Shown: positions 1 through 13,569, counted from the first letter of the stretch. The stretch is 45,712 bases of DNA from Bigelowiella natans CCMP2755 (GCA_000320545.1 ADNK01000006.1:10001-55712), one strand, 5' to 3'. Translations and numbers: made by a program. Notes: generated by a model not told the origin, from the letters alone.

Positions 1-743
1 GAGAAGAAGGAATAAGAAAAGAAAAGACAAGAAGAAGTGTTATTATTAACATCATAATACACATTGAATGCAAGTGGGTGTATATACGTGTACACGCACG
101 ACTCAATTTCATCCTTACCACGGAAAGAAACGTGCTAGAATTGTGCAGAACGCCATTTATCTTACAGAACAAGGGAGGGGAGGAAGGGGGGGGGGGGATG
201 TAGCAAGAATATCACCAAAACAAGAAACTAATTCTCCAACTGCATTAAGATGTTTCATTGCTTTTCCGGAACACCACTTCCCATGGTATGAAGATGTGAG
301 TGACCACAAACAAGCGTTAGGTGCGTGCATTCAAATTTCCTCTCTCTCTTTCTCTAACAACAAGTACATGCAACTATGCTACCCCCCCCCCCCCCCCCCT
401 CCCTCTCGACTAGTCACTGAGTCACCTGGAGACGTATAGGGATAACAACAGATGTCGCATTGTCCACCTTCATGCGCATGGATAAGTACAAATATTTGGA
501 AGAAGTGATTGTAGTAGTAGTAATGGTAGTAGAACGAGTAATAGTTGTTATAAGGTGCAGGTAAGGAAATGGTTACTAGAATAATACACTACTCCTCATT
601 TTCTCTTTATCATCTGACTCACATAAGAAGAGACTTGATTGATGTTGTACTTGTTATAGTAGTCACCTGGAAGATCTGTGGGGACTGACATCTCATGGTG
701 TTATTGCCACGATCATACCGCCCTTCACGTACCAACCACACGA

Positions 744-777
<34 letters not shown>

Positions 778-926
778 ACTCAGACACAGATAATACAGCA
801 AATTATATATTGTATGCTATTATTCTCTGCCGAGGTTGTTCGTAAAGCGAAGATGTGAAGAACTATCACCTGTAACGTGGACGTTTCCGAAGAGGCACTC
901 CACAACACACGCTAACTCGCACACAC

Positions 927-965
<39 letters not shown>

Positions 966-969
966 AGTT
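1..969. other. Repeat-rich flank of gene 1, no gene identified
   Basis: I cannot support a gene here. The stretch holds a poly-G run near 187-198, a poly-C run at about 382-399 and (AC)n tracts at about 743-772 and 925-963. The open frames across it only translate these simple repeats. It lies 3' of the minus-strand gene that ends at 970. It lacks the palindrome-rich composition found at the convergent gene ends elsewhere in the window, so the next gene to the left may run in the same direction as gene 1. Confidence 0.5.
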
Positions 970-1401
970 TCAGGCAAAGAACATGACAAAGCATAATGAT
1001 GCAGCAGCACACATAATAAGAGTGGTGAAAGAAAGTTTGTGAGCAGCCTGAGAAGTGATGATGATATTGTCAACAAACCGGTTGTCGTTTGGCATTGCTG
1101 GGGGGCGACTTGCATTGAAATATGCACTGAAACAACACAATAGTAGTAGTAGTAGTAGTGATATGATAAACACACGTCGTCGTCTTTTAGTCACCCTTGA
1201 CAGCTCATCAGGCAAGAACAACATCTACTCTTTCATGCTTGTAGATCAGCAGCACTACAAGCAGCTATTACCAACAATGAAGAAACAGGAGGACACTACA
1301 CATGGTGGAAAAGACTACATACATATATCTATATCTATATGTATATATACACCATCATCATCGTCATCATGATTCCCAATAGGCAATTCTCCAATTCCTA
1401 T

Positions 1402-1437
<36 letters not shown>

Positions 1438-1649
1438 CACAACCGAGTGAGTTGATATTTGCTCTTGTAATATTGGGAGATACGCACATGCTGCTTTGCC
1501 CTATTGACGACGACGTGTGCTTATACAACGTGTAGTTGCTGCATCCTACGGATGAATAAATGAATAAACGACGGTTGTTCAGAGAAACAGTGCAGCTCAG
1601 TGCTGCTGCCTTGTGTTTTTTTAAGCATACATTTGGTATATAACACTAT

Positions 1650-1684
<35 letters not shown>

Positions 1685-2742
1685 GCAGTCCCTCTGCTTC
1701 TTTACAACGAATGTTTCTCTCCTACCAATGCTCCCCTCCGTGCACAGGCACTGCTGTGATGAGCTTCCAGGCTGCGGCACGAGCTTGAAGTGTCCTGTTC
1801 AAACGTGAGGAGGGGGGGGAGGGGGGGATAGTCGCATGATTTATTTTGATGATAAGATTGTAGGAATAAAACCGAGTTTCAGTAAGAGCACGCTATCAGC
1901 AGCATACGTCGGTTGTTATCATCATCATCATCATCATCATCATCATTGAGAACAGCAGTATTAAGCATTAGTGTGGACTGGTACCATAGCACAAACCGGC
2001 GCAATCCTGATGGATGGGGATAGAAAATAAACAACACACACAAAAAGAGTATTCACAAGGGCAACATTATCGTCGTCATCATCATCATCATTATCATCAT
2101 CATTTTAGCTTAAAAAAAATAACAATGGTAATATGTCCGATGATGATACAAATATAGAGTAGTTGTGGTTAGCAGCAGCAACCAGATTCTTATCTGGTAT
2201 TCGGGATGTATTGCCTCCCGCGCATACACCGCAACTATCCTTATAGGCTGCTCCTGCATCATCATTATTATCATCATCATTATCATCATCATAATAAGAG
2301 CTGCTACATCACCGTTTTGTACCAAAGTCATGATGTGTGTGTGTGTGCGCGCGCGCGCGCGCATGACAGACCCCCATATTCTCCATTGCAGTCTTGGGGA
2401 CAATCTACTCAAAGAAACAAGGAAAAACAACGACATGTTTATGAATCACAACATAGTAAACACCCCTCCCTTCCCCCTCCTCCCCCACACATACACACAC
2501 GCACGCACGCACGCACGCACGCACCTAAGGCCGTAGTTTCATAGCATAAGCTGCAAAATGCTGCCATTCTGAGAAAGGAATTAAAGAACGGTGAGAGTGA
2601 TAAAGAACGCCTGACTTTTTAGAGAGCGAAAGTATCTGTCAGCAAGAAAGAAGACCTTCTTCTTGGGTCATGTTCCACAAAAGCGTTATCCGGCCCCCGC
2701 ACTGTTATATACACTGGCTCGTGGTGGAAAGTCTAAATAGTG

Positions 2743-2780
<38 letters not shown>

Positions 2781-3003
2781 AGCCATGCATAATGAGCGTT
2801 GTGTGTTTTGTATAAGCACACACAAATACAAGGCATTTGTATATACACCCGCGCACACACTCTCTCACTCTTCCCCCATCTTCTTTTTGTTTTTGTTCTT
2901 ACTTCACTGTCCTGGATGATGGATACTTCGTATCGTGCTCCTATACTCAGCTTCGTCTGATTTTGTATTTGTTAGAAACAACGCACAAATCAAATCAACA
3001 TCA

Positions 3004-3052
<49 letters not shown>

Positions 3053-5397
3053 ATACAAATCTTTATTATGTATAAAGTAGTAGCTGCAGCAGTACAGGAT
3101 CGAGACTGGTAAACGTGCACTCCATGTTGTTCGTTGCATGACTCCAGAAGCATCCACCCTGTCGCATCGTTATCATTATCACCATCATCATCATCATCCT
3201 CATCGTTAATCATCGTTATCATAGTATGCAGTACCTGTGGAGCTCCTTGCACAGAAATCTTAGCTTCGTATGTGCACGTGCTGCATATCTGAACATTAAT
3301 TATGTAGAGAGAGAAGAAGATGAAGGAGGAGGTGGTGGAGGAGGAGGAGGAGAATGGGGAGTTGAGAAGAGAGAAAGAATGCAAAATAAAAACAACCACC
3401 AGATTTAAATATATCTGTGGTTTGAATATTTTCCAATCTTAGCCGTCGTAGAAAGACCCACCCACCAGCTATTGTCGTTATCGTTCTCATCAATATCATC
3501 ACCATCATATTCCTATCAATAATACCGAGCAATGCGTGGCCAAGAGGATCGTTAACGTCGTGGTCTTTGGAGATATCATCATCATCATCATCATTATCAT
3601 TATCATTGCATTAATACACATGACGACAAGTACAGTTTTCACTACATCCAACAGCAGAGCGTGCATATCGCTCATCAACAGAGCTTTGATGGAAAGAAAG
3701 AAGTGTTGTAGGAACCAAATAAAAAACGAGTGAGAAATTAGAGAGCGAGGAAAATAAGTGTCGCACTACTACTATTGCTACTATAACTACCGTGTTGGGT
3801 ATTATCGACGGGTATGAGCAGAAGCTGTCAGAATGTCGTATTATAGGGAAAGGAGGAGGCCGCGTGCCCCAAACAAGAACATGATCAGATGGGGTAAACG
3901 TACAACGAATAATACCCGAAAACAACATTCAGGCAACCGCACTAATGACTCATCACCAACTTTGATCGATGCAAACCACAACTACTTTAATTCGAACGAC
4001 GATTGATGAACACGTCTCTCATCTAATTTGTCCATTGCTTCGGCTGGTGTGCTTTGCTTTACTATTACCTCACACTTGTGCGTATAAAGTCCACTGTAAC
4101 TCCGCTCTACCACATAGATAAGACGTACAACAAATCAATCAAAGAGGAAGAAGTAGAAGAAGAAGAAGAAGAAGAAGAAGAAGGTATTAAGAAAGGAGGA
4201 CGAAATGAGGATTGAAGGCTGAATCGTTTTGTATCTCAAAATAGCATCAGGGTCATGTTTCCTTTTATTCTCCTCCTCCTCCTCCTCCTCCTCCTCCTCC
4301 TCCTCCTCCCTCGGTATGTTTCTTTCAACTAGAATTGCAGTAACCCACAATATCCAATACTAGTACTGAGCTTCACACCATCAATAACTTCATTGAATTC
4401 TTTTCGTATGACCAAAATCAACGGCGCTTAAAGTACAGTTAGGAAGATATAATATTACTGTTATTGTAAATATACAAACAACCCTTATCTTGCCATGGTT
4501 CGGATAGTACCTGAGAGAGTTGAAAATACCAAAACAGAGAAGTTAGTGCTGGATTTGAAAACAAGCCTGGCTAAGTTGAAGAAAAGGGTGATGATGAAAC
4601 AACCGATGCGTGTGCAAAAATGTGAGGAAAAACGTAGTAATAAATGATGATGATTATAGCGAGAATAGTAATTATACGAATAATAATGAAAGTAATAATT
4701 ACCCTCTCCGTGATACATTCCATCCTGCAAAGTTCGGTGTATTCGAGTACCTGCTCGGGTTGTAGGATGATGCAAAAGGAAATGTGTATAATTAAGTGAT
4801 TCCCACACGCAGCACACACACACACACACACACATGCACACACACATGCACTCACATACACATCGCAACTATCAACGTAAAATGCCGCATGAAGCAAAGA
4901 AGCACCCACCCACCCTTTGGTATGGTCTTGAGGCGGCCTGATACCTACTAGCCATTCACGACGTACAGAAGAAGAGGGGGTAGAACCTTGCGTCCAACAG
5001 CACACCTTATAACCAATATAGTAGTAATAACAAAAACAATGATCATAACAATGCCCTTCTTCCTGAATAGAAATGCTCTCCTTGGCTTCCTCCCCCCCCC
5101 TTGTGTCTTCGTTCTATGACCCTCCTCGCTTTCCCCCACCATATATTCCCTTCTTCTTCTTCTTCTTCTTCTTCATCATCATCATCATCTAATACCGGCC
5201 ATGGATCGGTGATCTCCTCCAGACGCATCCGAATTGTCCTGAAATGATGCAAGGCAGAAGAAGGGAGGAGGGGAGGGAGGGAAGGAGGGAAGATGAAGAT
5301 GATGATGATGATAATGAATGAAAAGAAGGTTGTTGATGGTAGAGAGAAAATACAAGTCCTCGTAATTACAAATTACAACTTGCTACGTCATCACATT

Positions 5398-5433
<36 letters not shown>

Positions 5434-6521
5434 GAAGACGATGCCAATGACGAAGATGAATCTGGCAGCACCCATTCTTGAAGAGGGACGTCTCGAACGT
5501 GTTGTTTGTGATCGGGGGTTGGCCGAAGGGTGGTATGTGATTGAAATAAAATGGAACCTCCGCCCATCGTGCCTGTCAAGCGATGGTGAGATCAAAGGAA
5601 GAAAGGAAGGAAGGCAAACAAAGCAGCACGCATTACACAAAAATGGGTTGTCATCGGTCGCTTTTATCACTAGCTGCTGTCTTGTATCATATCATTCATA
5701 ATGTGCTCAGCCCTCCGTACCATGAAGACATCTGCGTTGAAGTTGAAGCTGATATTGGCAAATCTCGATGATCCCGGATTGAGATCGGTCACCTTGACAA
5801 CAGATTGTGAGAAGATGAAAACTGATGGTAATAATGGTGGTGGTGTGAAGTTGTTTATGTAAATATCGTTTTAATATATGGGTATATGATGAGGGTGGAA
5901 CGACGTACGAAGGGGGCGATGAGATTCCAGTAGCTTCGAGCCAGATCGCATTGGCTGTATGCATCAAAGAGGAGGAAGAAAAGAAAAGATGAGACAAATA
6001 TGCGAAAACAGGGGAGAATAGTAAAATCATGTGAGAATATAGCTCGAAAACGTGTGGTGTGCCGATGGGTAAGGCCTGCAGCAAAAGGTTAAACACGCAC
6101 ACACATACACACACGCACATATGTTAGTAGTGATACCCAGGAGAGGCAAAATAGCAGAAATCACATCTCCGCCTCGCCTGACAGCATTGCTCTGGATGCG
6201 ACCTGTGGTAAAATGGTGTGAAAGCGGAAGAAGTTGATAGCATTATTGAAGGGAACAAATACTTGAAAGAACCAAAAGAATGTATTTCTCATAGAAACTC
6301 ATCTAAGTTACACGCACGCGCAGCATCGTGAATGTTGTCCGTGGCTGTTGAAGTACCCAAAATGAAGTGCTCCGTTAGGGCTTAGAGCAACAACTCTCTC
6401 TCCACCATTGACGCTCCTAAGGGGGAGGAGGAGGAGGAGGAGGAGGAGGAGGAGGAGGAAGAGGATTTGGCTGTTGAACTAGTTCTGACGTTTAGTTGTA
6501 CTTATTTTCTTTCATTCTCCC

Positions 6522-6551
<30 letters not shown>
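743..6551. repeat. Microsatellite field in and around gene 1
   Basis: There are many simple-sequence tracts, mostly intronic to gene 1. They include (AC)n at 743-772 and 925-963, (TAC)n at about 1400-1437 and 1648-1683, (ATC)n at about 1918-1946, and (TG)n(CG)n at about 2336-2362. Further on are (GCAC)n at about 2495-2523, (TA)n at about 2748-2775, (CA)n(TA)n at about 3004-3050, (GAA)n at about 4157-4182 and (CTC)n at about 4270-4310. The last are (CA)n at about 4818-4852, (TTC)n(ATC)n at about 5151-5189, (CTA)n at about 5398-5433, (GGA)n at about 6425-6460 and (TTA)n at about 6522-6551. The long homopeptide frames here are only translations of these tracts. Confidence 0.95.
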
Positions 6552-6554
<3 letters not shown>

Positions 6555-7194
6555 ATGTACTTTCCAAACATTGCAATCAGGACTAGAATCGAACTTCACG
6601 CCAATCAGCACGTAAGTTTGTAAATCATAATCCTGGAGAAATCAACTGACCAAGGAAAGGTGAATGGAAGAGGCACTCTGTCGAAGCATCCGTCATCCTG
6701 GTTACTCACAAAGCTACGCTTCCATCCCCCGCTATCTTGATTACCTGAATTAAGTAAAAACTGTCAGCGATCGATAAAAAGTGAGTATTATCCGGGAAGA
6801 TCTTGCGAAAAAAATGGGCCTTTCATTCGATTAGTATTTCCGTTTGGTGCGTGTATGGAATCATACTAGATGGAGAGCTGCCGATCATACTTTTTAGTTC
6901 TGCACCGCTGTAGTCCAAAATCTGATGACAATGAGGTAAGTGGAATTGTTTTGGCTTCATTAAAGGGTCGACATTTTCAATGGTCTGTTCTAAGCTCTCA
7001 CTCCTTCATATAAAAATTTTCCTTTGAATACTGGTTCTTAATGCATGTAATAATGTATTCCCCTCCTACTGGACTGGTGGTTGTAAGAGCAAACATGCGA
7101 CCTCATCGTACGTCTTCACAATGAAGCACGCCTGTTGCTCAGATCTATAGATCGGCGGAATCAGGGCGAGGATAACGAGAATGGGCGACTTCAT
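970..7194 (-). CDS. Multi-exon secreted/type I membrane protein with Cys/Gly 'CNG..GG / CGVC' repeats
   Basis: The gene was reconstructed from scattered minus-strand exons separated by microsatellite-filled introns. It starts at 7194 with a signal peptide (MKSPILVILALIPPIYRSE). Coding-like blocks with splice signals follow, in order: DDGCFDRVPLPFTFPWSVDF (about 6690), VVALSPNGALHFGYFNSHG (about 6380), VTDLNPGSSRFANISFNF (about 5770), CTFTPSDHVLVWG (about 3890) and PVYITVRGPDNAF (about 2700). A Cys/Gly section lies at about 2405-1990, with DCPQDCNGEYGG joined in frame to AAYKDSCGVCAGGNTS and then DCAGLCYG. This matches the DCNG-x-GG-TA-x-D-x-CGVC-GGNT repeats of extracellular proteins. The last exon ends with a hydrophobic stretch (TTLIMCAAASLCFVMFF) that would act as a membrane anchor. 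I infer a cell-surface protein. Many middle exons (3-5.5 kb) remain uncertain, and I give no molecular function. Confidence 0.6.
1990..2410 (-). other. Cys/Gly extracellular repeat exons of gene 1
   Basis: Three minus-strand exons join in phase. The first encodes DCPQDCNGEYGG (about 2405-2370). The second begins at a GCAG acceptor near 2255 and reads AAYKDSCGVCAGGNTS. The third reads DCAGLCYG (about 2012-1990) and runs on into an exon at about 1775. An alternative acceptor for the second exon, after CCTATAAG, would create an in-frame TAG, so the GCAG acceptor is preferred. The motif order is the usual one for tandem CGVC/DCNG repeats in secreted proteins. Confidence 0.6.
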
Positions 7195-8007
7195 GGTTCC
7201 ACCAGAGCGCACGAGGCCTCGCTACGTTCTCTCACGAAGACTAGATGGGCCTTTTGATATGCAGGGATGTGGGAATGGGTTTCTTTGCAGATCCAACAGT
7301 TGAACCGGTTCGTACGATCGATCGATCGATTTTGGTGCAACATCGGAATAAGATTCAACTCCATCCGAAATATCTCCAATGAGCAATAATTCACCTAGAT
7401 TCTATAAATGCGACACCACAAAATTGTTGCCTCAATCAATGCCTTTGCTCTATCCCAGTTATCGCTGAAATCATGAGTCTAGGACCAGTAAGATTTTTTT
7501 TTCACGATGTTTTTCGGTGATACTTCCCGTTTCTGATACGGCGAATGCTCCCATATGTGTTTTTCGTTAAACCTCTGACTTGGATGAAAAACTGATCGGA
7601 TAGATTTACCGCGTAAATAACTGAAGTAAAAATGTCTAACTACAAAACTGATCAATCGATGCCTCCCCCGATGACGGACGGCTAAGTAGTTCGCATGGGG
7701 GCGGTAGATTACCGCCGAAGCGGTCAGCGTTGTCTGCCAACGATCCTGCTTCTCATGATAGTGATGGGATTCCTCCTTCCTTCCTCTCCCCTCCAACCCC
7801 GCGAGAGGGTGGTGCCAACATCACTAACGTCGTCGAAACCCTCGCTTTTCGGGTCCTTCTTCTCACGCCGAGGAGAAGGAGGAGGAGGAGGAGGAGGAGG
7901 AGGAGGAGGAGGAGGAGGCATCGTTGAATTTGCCACGGGCATTCTGTAAAACCAACTAACAAAAATTAATAAATGTAGAGGGAATATATTAGCGCGAAAG
8001 AAAAGGA

Positions 8008-8040
<33 letters not shown>

Positions 8041-8193
8041 AAACTGATCTTCATGCAGTGTACAAGGACCGTTGTGTATTTTTTGACCATATATAACAGT
8101 GAAGGTCTTCGTACTCGGCTGTTTGGTACCGAGGATAGAAGTACGGAGGGCGTGAGGTTGCTACCGTCCTCAGACAGAACAAAGCACCGCAGC
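7195..8193. other. Divergent intergenic region between genes 1 and 2
   Basis: This region separates the start of gene 1 (minus, 7194) from the proposed start of gene 2 (plus, 8194). It contains a short (GATC)n palindrome at 7315-7330, a (GGA)n tract at about 7874-7918 that would encode poly-Pro on the minus strand, and (GA)n at about 8011-8038. It presumably holds both promoters. I see no recognisable element and no palindrome-word island. Confidence 0.6.
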
Positions 8194-8417
8194 ATGGAAA
8201 ATGGCGAAATGAGGAGAAGGAGCAGCAGTATGATCAACAAGCAGACGCCGCCATTTCAATCGGTGCAACGTGTGTTCGTTGGAGGTTTAGGACCGCATAC
8301 CACCGTGCAGGAAATCAGGACCGCCTTCGAGCCATTTGGGTGAGCATGAGGATCGCATTTAGGGGAAGGTGGAAAACGGTTTCGAGGGAGAAGATCGATA
8401 TGGGGGGTTTATCAGAA

Positions 8418-8493
<76 letters not shown>

Positions 8494-8815
8494 ATATATT
8501 CATATGTAATACTTACGTATATCATGCCTTCTTCTGGTTACTTCTTCCGTATGGTCGTTCTTGCTGACTGTGTGAGAACGTCGGCGGTATGCTTGCAGGC
8601 GTGCGCGTGTGCTTTTGTCCCAAAACGCATCTATCCCTTCAGTGCATGTATAATACTGTGCTGTGCAGGAGAGTTTTCGACGTGCACCTTCCTGGTGCGA
8701 ACACTCAAGATCAGCGAAGCGGGCGTGGTTTTGGCTTTGTGACTCTTGGTGGGATGTCTATACAAGAGCTGAAGAAGAGAGTGCTGGGCAAGGTCATCTC
8801 CTCACAAACCGATGT

Positions 8816-8848
<33 letters not shown>

Positions 8849-9367
8849 TTGATTCTTGTGTACCCGACATTTTTATTCTTAGGGCGCTGTGAGGGTGGGA
8901 ACTCGCTTTGTTGACTGCAAGATAGCAGAGCCCAGTGGAGACTATCAAATTGGTAGTTCTGACGATGGCAACAACCACAGTAGAGGGGGGGAGGAGGCCC
9001 GAAGTTGGTTACGACGGATGGAGAAGACTCGTATGGTTTGCCCACGGTACTAACTAGTAGTAAGTAAGATAATTCGAAGAACTCTACTACCTAGTGGACA
9101 ACTAAGAGGAGGAGGACAATTCCATCTATATTGTATATATACGAAAGCAATTCCATGACGCACAGATATTCGCACACCCACACCTCACATCCTCCTTCAG
9201 GTACTACGGCAACACGGACATGTTGGTAGAGGGGTAATCTCACAGATAATTTGATGATGCACAGTATGACGATGACGCAACAACTATGCAACAATTCACC
9301 ATGTGTTGTTGAGAAACACTCGGCTATGGGGGGGAGGGGGGGAGGATTCCGAGGCAAGAACATGGGG

Positions 9368-9414
<47 letters not shown>

Positions 9415-10879
9415 TTCGCGTTCCAAACAGTGCTCATACGTTGACACCCTTTCCTCGCTCTCCTCCCCCCTCGTGTTTCCGGTGGTGTAGCGGGTTGCTT
9501 ACGGCTGGCAGAAGGGTGTACCAAAGGGACCAAGTCCGCACCGATGGGGTCAGTGACTCTTCCTAATTCATGATGATGATGAGGATGATGATGATGATTT
9601 ATACAAACATGGAGCGTGGTGTTGAACGATCACGCAACCCTTCAGTATACAGTGTGGCCTCTTTCTTTCTTAATGCACGTCGTAGCATGGCAATAATATA
9701 CATAATCTACCAGCTTTGACGTCTGTCTGTTCTAGTATCTATTCGTCCTTCCGACGATGACAACGACGACGACGAAATTAATAGTTTTCTTCAATACGAT
9801 GTCTCTACTAACATACATATCTTTTCAGGGTGTCGGTAAGAAGTTCTACGCACTATCCGAGGAAGAGGCATGGCGCATGGCCTGTGCACTTCCTGACAAA
9901 GTAGCGTACTGCGTGCTCTTGCATGTGCTCCTATTATACACATATATGCCGTTGATTTGGCATTGTTTTTCAACTTAAATAGTGCTAATATTATCATCAT
10001 CACCAGCACCAACATTATGACCATCATCACACAAACCTCCTTCGACTTGCTGTGTGTTAACGCGGTAATCAATGAACGACTTCCCTTCCACCTCCCCCCC
10101 CCCCCCCCCCCCCCCTTAGGAGCGTGACCTCTACGAGACGATCTCTCCTGGTGATTATTACGGAATAATAGAGACGAGGGGCAGGGGCAGAAGAGAGATA
10201 ATTAGAACTTTAAGATATGTGTTATAGAAAGGAATCTTAACACGAATACATACCCACACAAACATCGCTGAAACTCTGGAGAGAGCAACATGTGCAACAT
10301 CTTCTCGGTGTTAGTGTGCCAATGACGGTGTTGGTGATTCTTCTTCTTCTTCTACTTCTTCTTCTTCTTGTTGTTGTTCTCCTTGTTCTTCCTCTTCCCT
10401 CTCTCTCATTTGCCAGGGCTCCCTGTGGCTGCATTCCAAGATGTGGATGGCCACATCACTCCGTTTGCATGTGACGACAAGGACAAGAAGGAGAAGATGC
10501 CCAACATCGGTGAAAATAATAGCTCGATTATTCTCTCCCTTCGGTAAGTTGTTCAGGAAGTAGTAGTCTCGGCCGGTAGAGGGGGGAGGGAGGGGATGCA
10601 CGGGATAATCAATAAACTCTTAAAAATCAAATAAGACGGCATTCATAATGCTACGACAGACAGAGAATCGACCGGCTGTTGCCCCCCCCCTCTGCCTCCT
10701 CCTCCTTCTCATCTTTCCCTTCCTCTTCCTCTTCGTCGTCCTGCTTTCTTATTACCAGGTGGCAGCAGCAACAGCGTGATAGATATCTTCAGTTCATGGC
10801 CCCAGCGGTTGTGCGGTTCTTCGCAGAAAAAGTCGGAGTCAATATCACCCTCCGTGACGTGCTAATTTCAGGTAAAACT

Positions 10880-10951
<72 letters not shown>

Positions 10952-12534
10952 ATATTTGCGTTGTTCCTACACGATCATCATTCCTTTCATCATCATCATC
11001 ATTGTCATCATTGATCATTATATAAACACATTACATTTAACAGATAGCTCTGGATTTGGTTTCAGCTCCCGTGCCGCTTCATTGTCTACCTATTCTCCCT
11101 CTTCTTCTTCTTCTTCTTCTGATCGTCGTCGTCTCCTTCTTTCCGGTGTATATTGGAAACCATCGTTTCACTGGATCATACCAAAGATTAGGTTGTTGTT
11201 GTTGTTGTTGTTTTGGGTTTCTTCGCTAACTCTACATAGTAGCATCTAGCGTATAGAGATATTATGGAATTGACTCTTCTTCCCTCCTCCTCCTCGCTAC
11301 ATACAGATTTAAAAACATAGACGAGCAAAGGCGTTTCTGGCAGAGCTTCAGATCAATATTATCCACCCCTTCCTCTCCCCACTCGCAAAATAGTAGCAGC
11401 AGCCATCACAACAACTTCACCGATGAAAGAAGGCTGATGAGAGAAAGTGACATGACGGGTTTCAGTAAAATGTGGGAAATGGACAACGTCTACACAAGAA
11501 ACAGGTCCTCGGACATGAAGAAGGGGGGGGGGGCAAGGGCGAGCAGTGGGGTTTGCCAGAATACCACTACGCAGTATATTATGCGAAGTATAACGATGAA
11601 TCAAACACGAGGACAAAAATTTGGTGTAAAGTAGTTTGCATACATTATTTATATATCCGTGTGTATTGTATAGTCCACATCATATTATTCATTTATCACT
11701 TAGAGCGTGGCGCATGGCATACAGTGCAAAGCGCACCAACACTCCAAAGTATTTAAACGAGTGGTTTACGGAGAAGAAGAAGGAGGGAGGAGCGTCGGCT
11801 TCCTCTTTGAGTTTCCACCGCCCTCTGGTGAGTGACATGATAGCAGGAGCAGCAGCAGGGAAGAAGAGAGGGGCGAAGAAATCTTAGCTTTTTTGAGATG
11901 GACGGAATTTCCCTTGAATAAAGTGCATAAAATACACCGAGATATATTGATGATAACATGAAAAAATATCATGCCCGATAAAAATGCAAAACATCCCGCA
12001 AGGAAAAAATAACACGAAAATGTATCACAAGACCGATGAGGCAATTATTGTCGTCAACATTATCATCTCGTTGTACTTACTTTTTCTTCTTCTTCTTCTT
12101 CTTAGATTCCATTGGAGCTAGATGGTATAGACAGCAGCAATGGAAGGCTGCGCTACCGTCAAATCCCATTTTCAAAGTAATCATCATAGAATTTGACGAC
12201 GACAGCACAGAGAAAAATACAATAATAATACACGAAATGGCGAATTATGAAGGCTGTTCTTACACTTGAAGTAGTGTCATTGTGAAACTTCGCATACCGC
12301 GCAAACGATCAAGTTGAAATAGACCATCCCACCGTCATTTACTGTTGTATAGATCGATGTGGCAGACGCATTCTGTGCTAAGGGATTATCCTGGAGATGA
12401 ATTCAGCATCGTCAACATGGTCGTCGGAATAGCTAATACAATTGTGTCATCATCATCATCCTCCTCCTCCATCTTGATTTTAGAAGCCTTTCTCTCTCAA
12501 ACCTTCTTCATCTTTTTCTTCCCATTATTTCCAC

Positions 12535-12572
<38 letters not shown>

Positions 12573-13496
12573 AATATAAAAAAATATTTTCTATCTATCC
12601 GCAGACCAAGATCATGAATGAGCGAGGAGGGCTGCTGTCAACCGAAGACGACGACGATGGTGGTGGTCGTTATAGTGAGGCTGAGAAGCGTTTACTACAG
12701 CTCTCTGAGGACGAGATCACGGTAGTAGACGCTCTTTTGTTTCTCTTTCCTTTTCTCTTCATCATCATCATCATCATCGCCGTCGTCGTCGTCATCATCA
12801 TCCTGTACGCATTGATATTTGAAGAAGTGAGCAGCAGCTTGTGTACATGCAAACATGCATACATACAAACGCACTACTCAGACGCATCTTGGCAAGTCGA
12901 TAGGGAGGGTTCTGCGCTGGGCGAAGACGCCACGAATGAAGAGGATGAGGTCATCATCATCTCTCGTCGCGTTGTCGCAATCGCCAATGCTCTCGTGCAT
13001 ATTATACCTCGAAATATTAGAGGAAACAATTACTGCAGCCCAGAAATCTCCTGACAAGCACCACCTACAAAATCAACGAATGATTGATTAATAATGATGA
13101 AGGAGAAGAGGTAAGTCTATCCACCCGATATCAGGTATTACTGGCAGATATATCCGGATGTGCCTTGTGTGAGTGGGAAGCAGCACAAAGGTTCGTCCCT
13201 TCCTCTCTCCCAATCATCATTTTCCTTCTTCAGCTCTGCGAGCTCCGTGAGCAGCTAGGCAACATACTGACTTTTTCGTCTACTTCTCCTCCTTCGATAC
13301 AGTCGGGGGAAATAAGATGCTTCTGCGTGCCTCGGGGAATGGCTCTATACTCATCACCTGTCCGGGGAGAAACGTATATTTGCATGCTTACGCCTGTTTG
13401 TCGAGTGTAGCTCTTGAGAAAGTTCCCCAAAATTCTTTATGAAAATGCTACATACGTGACTCTCTCTCTTTCTCCCCCCCCCACGCACGTACATAT

Positions 13497-13566
<70 letters not shown>
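7874..13566. repeat. Microsatellites in gene 2 introns and flank
   Basis: Tracts include (TA)n(TG)n at about 8421-8489 and 10880-10947, which are two compound tracts in the same order, and (AGC)n at about 8816-8849. There are further (TA)n tracts at about 9374-9412, 12537-12571 and 13500-13566 (two blocks), a poly-C run at about 10096-10115, (TTC)n at about 10340-10370, and (TCA)n at about 12440-12460. All are intronic in the proposed gene model or lie beside it. Confidence 0.95.
8194..9035 (+). other. RRM domain exons of gene 2
   Basis: Three exons (8194-8339, 8669-8792, 8883-9035) encode one complete RNA-recognition motif, starting with RVFVGGLGPHTTVQEIRTAF and running through GRGFGFVTL. 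Both introns are GT-AG, and the first contains a (TA)n(TG)n tract at about 8421-8489. The frame after the RRM reaches TAA at about 9049, so splicing at the ATG|GT near 9035 is needed if the gene continues. Confidence 0.75.

Positions 13567-13569
<3 letters not shown>

Noticed and set aside
1055-5701. Many long reading frames made of poly-Ile, poly-Tyr, poly-Thr, poly-Val or poly-Ser
   Set aside because: They are translations of trinucleotide and dinucleotide microsatellites with no other protein features. The real exons here are short pieces on the minus strand.
7479-7942. Two minus-strand frames upstream of gene 2, one with poly-Pro
   Set aside because: The poly-Pro comes from a (GGA)n tract. 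The rest shows no recognisable feature, and the interval is better explained as a divergent promoter region.
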